DNA of 5,189 nucleotides from Bacteroidales bacterium (GTDB taxonomy: Bacteria; Bacteroidota; Bacteroidia; Bacteroidales; UBA3663). The position numbers were made by a program, and so were the translations under genes. The DNA is taken from contig JAUNCV010000144.1 in NCBI GenBank assembly GCA_030526445.1, positions 1-5,189 of the forward strand, written 5' to 3'. Within the stretch, counting starts at the first letter, position 1, and every line of letters begins with the position of its first letter. The notes under the pieces were generated by a model, which worked only from the letters and a program-made list of their open reading frames with translations, was not told the DNA's origin and searched no databases. Below, one piece after another: positions 1-5,189 of this stretch.

Positions 1-12
1 AGGAGCGATGGA

Positions 13-1302
13 TTACTTCACGGTGACGAGGAAGTAGTTCTTCTTGCCCTTCTGAGCAATGAGATACTTGCCAAGGAGAAGGTCGGTGGCAGTGATCTCC
101 TGATCGAAAGCAGCGAGCTTAGCCTTGTTGACAGCAATGCCGCCACCCTGAGCCAGCTTGCGGAACTCGCCCTTAGAGATGCCAAAGCCTTCGGCCAACA
201 TATCAACAGCCTTCATGCCTTCGCCAAATGCCTCTTTCGAAACCTCGATGGTTGGAACAGACTCGAAGATCTGGAGGAGGGTCTCCTCATCGAACTTGCG
301 AAGCTCCTCGCCACCACCATTGCTGAAGAGGAGGTTTGAAGCTGCTACTGCCAACTCGAAGTCGGCCTGGCTGTGTACCATTACAGTGATTTCCTGAGCC
401 AGACGCTTCTGCAGTGCGCGAAGGTGTGGAGCCTCGGCCTGCTCAGCCTCAAGTGCCTCGATCTCCTCCTTTGAAAGAGAGGTGAAGATGCGGATGTAGC
501 GCTTTGCATCCTCATCGGTCACATTGAGCCAGAACTGATAGAACTTGTATGGAGAGGTGCGCTTAGGATCGAGCCAAACGTTGCCCGACTCGGTCTTACC
601 GAACTTCTTGCCATCGGCCTTGGTGATGAGTGGGCAGGTGAGAGCGTATGCCTCATTGCCGGTCACCTTGCGGATGAGCTCAGTACCAGTGGTGATGTTG
701 CCCCACTGATCGGCACCACCCAACTGAAGCTTGCAATTAGCGGTCTCGTTGAGGTGCAGGAAGTCATAGCCCTGGAGGAGCTGGTAGGTGAACTCGGTAA
801 ACGACATGCCATCGGCACCATTCTCGCCCGAAAGACGACGTTTTACAGAGTCCTTTGACATCATATAGTTAACAGTGATGAGCTTGCCCACGTTGCGGAT
901 AAAGTCGAGGAATGAGAACTCCTTCATCCAGTCATAGTTGTTGACAAGGACTGCTGCATTAGGAGCATCGCTATCAAAGTCGAGGAACTTAGCAAGCTGC
1001 TTGCGGAGGCACTCCTGGTTGTGACGAAGCATATCCTCATCGATGAGAACGCGCTCCTTGCTCTTGCCCGAAGGGTCGCCAATCATGCCGGTAGCACCAC
1101 CAATGAGTGCGTATGGCTTGTGGCCACAACGCTGGAAGTGACGAAGCATCATAACACCAACAAGGTGACCAATGTGCAAAGAGTCGGCAGTAGGGTCAAT
1201 GCCGAGGTAAGCCGAAGTCATCTCCTTCTGGAGCTGCTCTTCAGTGCCTGGCATTACCTGATGGATCATGCCACGCCAAGTAAGTTCTTGAACAAAATTC
1301 AT
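13..1302 (-). CDS. tyrS: Tyrosyl-tRNA synthetase
   Basis: This is a class I aminoacyl-tRNA synthetase that activates tyrosine with ATP and charges tRNA-Tyr in the cytoplasm. The 429-residue length is normal for bacterial TyrRS. The ATP-binding HIGH motif is at 43-46 and the KMSKS-equivalent loop is KFGKT (233-237), the form used in TyrS-type enzymes. YQLLQGYDF (173-181) and GGADQWGN (195-202) form the tyrosine pocket. An S4-like RNA-binding domain occupies about 362-425 (KGEFRKLAQGGGIAVNK). The start at 1302 (MNFVQEL) was chosen because relatives begin there; a GGA lies 4 nt upstream after an A-run. In-frame ATGs at 1311 and 1317 would add 3 or 5 residues and cannot be excluded. No TAnnTTTG promoter box was found in the 400 bp upstream, so tyrS probably depends on readthrough from the gmd promoter. 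The stop codon is 12 bp from the window edge, and no terminator is visible. Confidence 0.98.
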   Translation of the reverse strand: MNFVQELTWRGMIHQVMPGTEEQLQKEMTSAYLGIDPTADSLHIGHLVGVMMLRHFQRCGHKPYALIGGATGMIGDPSGKSKERVLIDEDMLRHNQECLRKQLAKFLDFDSDAPNAAVLVNNYDWMKEFSFLDFIRNVGKLITVNYMMSKDSVKRRLSGENGADGMSFTEFTYQLLQGYDFLHLNETANCKLQLGGADQWGNITTGTELIRKVTGNEAYALTCPLITKADGKKFGKTESGNVWLDPKRTSPYKFYQFWLNVTDEDAKRYIRIFTSLSKEEIEALEAEQAEAPHLRALQKRLAQEITVMVHSQADFELAVAASNLLFSNGGGEELRKFDEETLLQIFESVPTIEVSKEAFGEGMKAVDMLAEGFGISKGEFRKLAQGGGIAVNKAKLAAFDQEITATDLLLGKYLIAQKGKKNYFLVTVK

Positions 1303-1329
1303 TTTTTCCATATACAATATAATAGTTTG

Positions 1330-2652
1330 TTATTTTCTTATCGCGTTCTGAGGCAGCTTGTCGGCATCATTGCCAAAGCTGCAGAGGTCTGAGGCGGGTT
1401 CGATGGTTACTCTTGACTCATCGAGCACGCTTTTGTCAAGTTGCCACACCTGGGCAAAGAAGTCATAGACAGCCTGCCTTTTGTTGGGGCCAAAGTCGTG
1501 ACGTTCGCCCGGGAGAAATCGGGTATAAAACTGCTCTTCTGCCCCATAGAAACCATAGATGCGTTGCACGAAGGGGAACTCGAGCGTTGGGTAGGTGTGG
1601 GTCCAGTCGCCCTCATCGCCCACCAGCATCATGGGTTTGGGGGCAAAGGTTGCTGCCAGCTCAATGTTGCTGGTCAGGAAGAAACTGCCGTCGGGCTGAT
1701 AGCCTCGGTGAATCTGGATGCCACTCTCGCAAGGACAGCCGCCATCGAAGTGCGAGCAGACACTCACTACAGGGCAAGAGGCCGTGACACGGTCATCGAC
1801 CAAAGAGATGAGCATGGCATGGGTGCCGCCACCGCTGCCACCATTCACGCCAATACGTGTTGCATCAACATCCTTGCGGGTGAGGGCATAGTCGAGCAAG
1901 CGGATGCCCCACATCACTTGTGTGGGCATGGCTTCGGCCACCTCATGATTGGCCAGCTGCAAGGCACTTTCGCCATAGGCATACGAGTCGAAATCAATGC
2001 AGATGGCACCCATGCGGGCCAATGTGCCCATGCGTTGCTGCTGATCTTCGCGATATCGACCCTCCTTGAAGTGGCCATTGGGACAGATGATCACAGGCCA
2101 TTTCTGCTGGCGCTTCTTTCCCTTTGGACAGGGCGTATAGATGGAACCGAACACATAAAGTCCGGGTGTGGTTTCGAGGGCAATGTTCTGCACAGTGTAT
2201 CCCTCCATTTTGCGCATTTTGCCCAATAGGGGTTTGAGCGGTACGCAGGCATCGAGCATAGGCTGGATGCCAAGTTTTTTTCGGGTTTCCGTTCTGAGGA
2301 AATCCCTACGTTGTTGCCAGGCCTCGGCATTGGGCACGAGACTTTCGAGCCAAGAGAGCAACTTCTCGCCATCGGCATCATACCGACGCATGTATTCGTA
2401 TCGCTTGATTTTGTAGATGCGAGGATTGTGTTGCTGCCAGGCACGCCAGTCGAAAGGACTCAGGACATTGAGCAAGGTCTCTTCGAGCGAATAAGGACGG
2501 ATGCGGCTCTCGGCATGTTCAATGACAAGCCCTGTGGTATCGGTATCCACATAGCGAAAATCGACACCGAACTGCTGCTCAATCTGGTCGAGCACAGTGC
2601 CGAGTGCGGTTGTAGCCTGCAAGAGAATACTTAATACCCAAGCGCTTGTCAT
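1330..2652 (-). CDS. Alpha/beta hydrolase, carbohydrate-esterase-like, with N-terminal STN-like domain
   Basis: This 440-residue protein has two parts. Residues about 12-82 (LGTVLDQIEQQFGVDFRYVD, then YSLEETLLNVLSPFDW) resemble an STN (secretin/TonB short N-terminal) domain. Residues about 90-405 are an alpha/beta hydrolase of a Bacteroidales family that resembles acetyl-xylan esterases. The nucleophile is probably Ser273 in GGSGGG. The acid is Asp346 or Asp349 in GDEGDW, and the base is His385 in ERHDFG. PNGHFKEGR (191-199) fits the oxyanion-hole region. SHFDGGCPCESG (300-311) is a family block as I remember it. A short tail (406-440) follows the fold. The substrate is unknown. Relatives are usually exported, but this N-terminus is hydrophobic without Lys or Arg, so export is uncertain. 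The start at 2652 is fixed by an in-frame TAA just upstream. The gene lies 24 bp after fcl and 27 bp before tyrS, so it is probably cotranscribed; a direct role in fucose metabolism is not shown. Confidence 0.85.
   Translation of the reverse strand: MTSAWVLSILLQATTALGTVLDQIEQQFGVDFRYVDTDTTGLVIEHAESRIRPYSLEETLLNVLSPFDWRAWQQHNPRIYKIKRYEYMRRYDADGEKLLSWLESLVPNAEAWQQRRDFLRTETRKKLGIQPMLDACVPLKPLLGKMRKMEGYTVQNIALETTPGLYVFGSIYTPCPKGKKRQQKWPVIICPNGHFKEGRYREDQQQRMGTLARMGAICIDFDSYAYGESALQLANHEVAEAMPTQVMWGIRLLDYALTRKDVDATRIGVNGGSGGGTHAMLISLVDDRVTASCPVVSVCSHFDGGCPCESGIQIHRGYQPDGSFFLTSNIELAATFAPKPMMLVGDEGDWTHTYPTLEFPFVQRIYGFYGAEEQFYTRFLPGERHDFGPNKRQAVYDFFAQVWQLDKSVLDESRVTIEPASDLCSFGNDADKLPQNAIRK
1353..1382 (-). 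repeat. Two-tier inverted repeat in the 3' end of the hydrolase gene
   Basis: GCAGCTT (1353-1359) pairs with AAGCTGC (1376-1382), and inside it GGCA (1363-1366) pairs with TGCC (1371-1374) around a 4-nt loop. A small internal bulge separates the two stems. The element ends about 20 nt before the hydrolase stop and about 50 nt before the tyrS start. It has no T-tract on either strand, so it is not a standard terminator. It could be a 3'-end mRNA structure or chance within coding sequence. Confidence 0.35.
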
Positions 2653-2676
2653 AAATATAGTATTTGTTATTGATTA

Positions 2677-3882
2677 TCAATCAATGCTTTGCATGTACCA
2701 TTCGTAGAGTTTCTGTACACCCTCTTCGATTTCAACCTTATGGGTCCAGCCAAGGCTATGGAGCTTGCTCACATCGATGAGTTTGCGCATGGTGCCATCG
2801 GGCTTGGTGGTGTCGAACTCGATGGTGCCTTCGAAACCAACCGACTTGGCCACCAGTTCTGAAAGCTCGCGGATGGTCAGCTCCTTGCCAGTGCCCACGT
2901 TGATGTGGCAGTTGCGGATTTCGCCCAAAGAAGGAATTGCACCACCACGACCGGTTGAGTGATTGCGATCGACCACACCATCGGCCTTCACGCCATAGTG
3001 TACTGAAGAGTATTTCTCGATGCCGATGATGTCTTTGAAATCGACATTGAGGAGCACATGTACCGAAGCATCGGCCATATCTTCGCTCCAGAGGAACTCA
3101 CGAAGAGGAGTGCCAGTGCCCCAAAGGCGCACCAGGTTATCCTCAATGCCATAGAAGGCAAGCACCTTGCGGATGAGGCTTTCGTCGGAGGTTTCGTCAA
3201 TGACATAACGAACCACTTCGCCATTCTCCTTGATGTTGGCACCTACCGGACGAACACGAAGATCGGCACGGATGCGAGCCCAGTCATTGTCGTTGATGAG
3301 TTTGGCCAGGAATACCTTACGCATCATGGCTGGCATCACATGGCTGTTCTCGAGGTGGAAGTTATCATTAGGGCCGTAGAGGTTGGTTGGCATCACTGCA
3401 ATATAGTTTGTGCCATACTGCAGGTTATAGCTTTCGCACATCTTCAGGCCCGCAATTTTAGCAATGGCATACTCCTCGTTGGTGTATTCGAGGGGCGAAG
3501 TGAGCAGGCAATCCTCCTTCATTGGCTGTGGAGCATCTTTCGGATAAATGCAGGTAGAGCCTAAGAAGAGCAACTTCTGCACGCCATGAGCATAAGCTTC
3601 GGAGATGACATTGCACTGGATCTTCATGTTCATCATCATGAAGTCGGCACGATACAGGCTATTGGCCATGATGCCACCCACAAAGGCAGCTGCCAGGACA
3701 ACGGCATCGGGCTTCTCCTCATCGAAGAACTTACGAACCGCATACTGATCGGTCAAGTCAAGCTCCTTGTGGGTGCGACCAACGAGATTGGTGTAACCAC
3801 GAGAAAGGAGATTGTTCCAGATGGCCGAACCAACAAGTCCGCGATGACCTGCTACATAAATTTTTGCCTCTTTATTCAGCAT
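2677..3882 (-). CDS. fcl: GDP-L-fucose synthase (GDP-4-keto-6-deoxymannose 3,5-epimerase-4-reductase)
   Basis: This enzyme epimerises and reduces the Gmd product to GDP-L-fucose with NADPH, completing the pathway begun by the adjacent gene. At 401 residues it is an extended-SDR protein. The nucleotide motif is AGHRGLVGSA (11-20). The catalytic set can be read by alignment with the E. coli enzyme from memory: Ser109 and Cys111 in GSTCIYP, Tyr138 and Lys142 in YAIAK, and His181 in NSHVMPA. TPLREFLWSEDMADA (258-272) and KPDGTMRKL (360-368) are also typical. It is about 80 residues longer than the roughly 321-residue E. coli form. The extra length lies in two insertions, near residues 195-247 and 283-322, both after the catalytic residues. 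The start ATG at 3882 follows the gmd stop by 8 bp, so cotranscription is very likely. No ribosome binding site stands out. Confidence 0.96.
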   Translation of the reverse strand: MLNKEAKIYVAGHRGLVGSAIWNNLLSRGYTNLVGRTHKELDLTDQYAVRKFFDEEKPDAVVLAAAFVGGIMANSLYRADFMMMNMKIQCNVISEAYAHGVQKLLFLGSTCIYPKDAPQPMKEDCLLTSPLEYTNEEYAIAKIAGLKMCESYNLQYGTNYIAVMPTNLYGPNDNFHLENSHVMPAMMRKVFLAKLINDNDWARIRADLRVRPVGANIKENGEVVRYVIDETSDESLIRKVLAFYGIEDNLVRLWGTGTPLREFLWSEDMADASVHVLLNVDFKDIIGIEKYSSVHYGVKADGVVDRNHSTGRGGAIPSLGEIRNCHINVGTGKELTIRELSELVAKSVGFEGTIEFDTTKPDGTMRKLIDVSKLHSLGWTHKVEIEEGVQKLYEWYMQSID

Positions 3883-3890
3883 AGTTTAAT

Positions 3891-5012
3891 TTACTTTACG
3901 ATTCCCTTTTCAAGATACTCAGCGAGGTTGGTGCGCATAACGCTTGCCACGTGGTCGGCAGCAACCTTCTGCATATCGTGCTGTACCATAATCTGCACAA
4001 GCTGTTCGAATGAGGTGGTCTGTGGGTTCCAGCCGAGCTCGTTCTTTGCCTTGGTTGGGTCGCCCCAGAGGTTCACAACATCGGTTGGGCGATAGAATGC
4101 CTCGGAAACAGCCACAACAACCTTGCCTACGAGGTGTGCGTTGGTTGGGTTGGTAACCGAAACAACGATACCCTTCTCGTTGATGCCTTCGCCCTCCCAA
4201 CGAAGCTCGATGCCTGCATGATGGAATGCAAGGGTGGCGAACTCGCGAACAGTGTGCTGAACGCCAGTGGCAATGACGAAATCTTCAGGAGTGTGGTGCT
4301 GAAGGATGAGCCACATGCACTCAACATAGTCCTTGGCATAACCCCAGTCGCGAAGCGAATCGAGGTTGCCGAGATAGAGACAATCCTGCTTGCCCTGAGC
4401 AATGCGTGCTGCTGCAAGGGTAATCTTGCGGGTAACGAAGGTCTCGCCACGACGTTCTGACTCATGGTTGAAGAGAATGCCTGAGCAGCAGAACATGTTG
4501 TAAGCCTCACGATACTCCTTGATAATCCAGAAACCATAGAGCTTGGCTACAGCATATGGAGAGTATGGGTGGAATGGAGTCATCTCGTTCTGAGGAACCT
4601 CCTCGACCTTGCCATAAAGCTCGGAGGTAGATGCCTGATAGATCTTGCAAGAGTTCTCAAGGTGGTTGGTGCGAACAGCTTCGAGGATGCGAAGCACACC
4701 TACAGCATCAACATCGGCAGTAAACTCAGGGGCATCGAACGAAACCTGCACATGGCTCTGAGCCGCAAGGTTGTAGATCTCGGTTGGCTGCACTTTGCCT
4801 ACAAGCTTAACGAGCGACATAGAGTCACCCATATCGGCATAATGCAGGTGAAAATTAGGAGTGCCCTCAAGGTGAGCAATACGCTCACGATAATCGACAG
4901 AACTACGACGGATAATGCCGTGAACCTCGTAACCCTTTGCGAGAAGGAACTCGCTGAGATAGCTACCATCCTGACCGGTTACACCGGTGATCAATGCTAC
5001 TTTTCTTTCCAT
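3891..5012 (-). CDS. gmd: GDP-mannose 4,6-dehydratase
   Basis: This enzyme converts GDP-D-mannose to GDP-4-keto-6-deoxy-D-mannose in the cytoplasm, the first step of de novo GDP-L-fucose synthesis. It is a 373-residue extended short-chain dehydrogenase (SDR) protein of the usual family length. The N-terminal Rossmann motif is G10-V-T-G13-Q-D-G16. Arg35-Arg36 in RRSS fit NADP(H) binding. The STSELYG block (128-134) supplies the catalytic Thr129 and Glu131, and Tyr153-x3-Lys157 is the SDR pair. The blocks GILFNHES, RRGETFVTRKIT and SLRDWGYAKDYV are typical of Gmd. The start at 5012 was chosen because MERKVALITG matches the family N-terminus. An in-frame ATG at 5057 would add 15 atypical residues and falls at about the predicted transcription start. 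No Shine-Dalgarno sequence is seen; the leader is A/T-rich. The gene is the first of the unit, and fcl follows after 8 bp. Confidence 0.97.
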   Translation of the reverse strand: MERKVALITGVTGQDGSYLSEFLLAKGYEVHGIIRRSSVDYRERIAHLEGTPNFHLHYADMGDSMSLVKLVGKVQPTEIYNLAAQSHVQVSFDAPEFTADVDAVGVLRILEAVRTNHLENSCKIYQASTSELYGKVEEVPQNEMTPFHPYSPYAVAKLYGFWIIKEYREAYNMFCCSGILFNHESERRGETFVTRKITLAAARIAQGKQDCLYLGNLDSLRDWGYAKDYVECMWLILQHHTPEDFVIATGVQHTVREFATLAFHHAGIELRWEGEGINEKGIVVSVTNPTNAHLVGKVVVAVSEAFYRPTDVVNLWGDPTKAKNELGWNPQTTSFEQLVQIMVQHDMQKVAADHVASVMRTNLAEYLEKGIVK

Positions 5013-5064
5013 ATTTGCTAGAAGATAAATTATTATTTCGCGCGCGTTAATAAACACAGTGCGG

Positions 5065-5096
5065 CAAATATATGTTAAAAAAACGAGGTAGCCAAA
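5065..5096 (-). promoter_or_regulatory. Bacteroidota-type promoter for gmd
   Basis: The minus strand carries TTTG at 5096-5093, a 20-nt spacer, then TATATTTG at 5072-5065. This matches the known Bacteroides housekeeping consensus (-33 TTTG, about 19-21 nt, -7 TAnnTTTG) at all specified positions. Transcription would be expected to begin near 5055-5062, giving a leader of roughly 45-50 nt before the gmd ATG at 5012. The -33 box lies in the loop of the upstream terminator, and the spacer is the hairpin's 3' arm plus its U-tract. Function is inferred from sequence only. Confidence 0.75.
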
Positions 5097-5108
5097 AAAC
5101 GCTACCTC
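5077..5108 (-). terminator. Rho-independent terminator of the upstream gene
   Basis: On the minus strand a perfect 8-bp stem (GAGGTAGC at 5108-5101, GCTACCTC at 5092-5085) encloses the 8-nt loop GTTTTTTG. It is followed by G and seven T residues (5083-5077). A stem with a following U-tract is the standard intrinsic terminator layout. It sits 17 bp after the stop codon of the partial beta-barrel gene. On the plus strand the hairpin has no T-tract after it, so it should act only on minus-strand transcription. The stem is five G-C and three A-T pairs, so it is moderate rather than very strong. Confidence 0.85.
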
Positions 5109-5125
5109 AAACTGAATTTATTGCA

Positions 5126-5189
5126 TCAAAATGTAAGTCCCACAACAAAATAAGTAGCTTCACTTTGCGGATTGAACACTATTTGGCCC
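5126..5189 (-). CDS. C-terminal end of an outer-membrane beta-barrel-like protein (partial)
   Basis: Only the last 20 codons and a TGA stop (5126-5128) are in the window; the rest lies beyond the right edge. The visible peptide ends YFVVGLTF. From the end backwards, positions 0, -2, -4 and -6 are F, L, V and F, and the last residue is phenylalanine. This alternating hydrophobic last strand with terminal Phe is the usual C-terminal signature (beta-signal) recognised by the BAM machinery in outer-membrane barrels, so I infer an outer-membrane barrel (porin-like or TonB-receptor-like). The family cannot be told from 20 residues. Support for the frame comes from the stop codon being followed, after 17 bp, by a terminator hairpin on the same strand. 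The other minus-strand frame checked stops after nine codons and its end looks less protein-like. Confidence 0.6.
   Translation of the reverse strand, partial: GQIVFNPQSEATYFVVGLTF

Noticed and set aside
1315..1321. TATATTG on the minus strand just before tyrS, resembling a -7 box
   Set aside because: It lacks one T of TAnnTTTG, has no TTTG at the right distance upstream and lies only about 12 nt from the start codon.
1441..2229. Plus-strand open frame of 262 codons opposite the hydrolase gene
   Set aside because: It is a shadow of the hydrolase reading frame, with low-complexity, His- and Gly-rich composition and no recognisable domain. The minus-strand protein has a full catalytic set.
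2650..2657. TATTTATG at the hydrolase start, resembling part of a -7 box
   Set aside because: It overlaps the start codon, lacks the consensus final G and has no paired -33 element; it is better explained as an A/T-rich translation leader.
3058..4095. Two plus-strand open frames of about 168 codons opposite fcl and gmd
   Set aside because: Both lie antisense to confidently identified enzymes and contain no recognisable motif. The second runs across the gmd-fcl junction, as expected for a chance frame.
5013..5057. Longer gmd start at an ATG at 5057
   Set aside because: The added 15 residues are not typical of Gmd, and the ATG coincides with the predicted transcription start. The ATG at 5012 gives the family N-terminus exactly.
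5085..5108. Hairpin read as a plus-strand terminator or an insertion-sequence end
   Set aside because: There is no T-tract on the plus strand, no plus-strand gene ends here, and no matching inverted copy or target duplication is seen elsewhere in the window.

Overview
The window reads as a compact chromosomal segment of a Bacteroidota bacterium, most likely order Bacteroidales (Prevotellaceae or Bacteroidaceae type). Four things point there. The clearest promoter has the Bacteroidota form (TTTG, 20 nt, TATATTTG) rather than the E. coli form. The gene starts have A/T-rich leaders with little or no Shine-Dalgarno sequence. TyrS and the esterase-like protein resemble the Bacteroides/Prevotella versions as remembered. 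An STN-like domain is fused to an alpha/beta hydrolase. All placements are from reading the sequence alone; no database search was run.

Every supported gene is on the minus strand, so the window is transcribed from its right end to its left. At 5126-5189 lie the last 20 codons of an outer-membrane beta-barrel-like protein. Its rho-independent terminator follows (5077-5108). The promoter of the next unit (5065-5096) overlaps that terminator, with its -33 box in the hairpin loop. Then come gmd (3891-5012), fcl (2677-3882), an alpha/beta hydrolase with an N-terminal STN-like domain (1330-2652) and tyrS (13-1302). The gaps are 8, 24 and 27 bp, and no further promoter or terminator is evident between the genes, so a single gmd-fcl-hydrolase-tyrS transcription unit is the simplest reading. 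The end of that unit lies beyond the left edge.

Functionally, Gmd and Fcl are the two enzymes of the de novo GDP-L-fucose pathway: GDP-mannose to GDP-4-keto-6-deoxymannose to GDP-L-fucose. This donor feeds fucosylated capsule, LPS and glycoproteins in Bacteroidales. The hydrolase belongs to a Bacteroidales family resembling acetyl-xylan and other carbohydrate esterases; its substrate is unknown. TyrS is a housekeeping tyrosyl-tRNA synthetase that appears simply to share the transcript.

I found no mobile element, CRISPR array, tRNA or rRNA, and nothing that amounts to a clearly new system. The points most worth a second look are the merged terminator-promoter boundary, the hydrolase N-terminus (STN-like fold with no convincing export signal) and two insertions that make Fcl about 80 residues longer than the E. 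coli enzyme.
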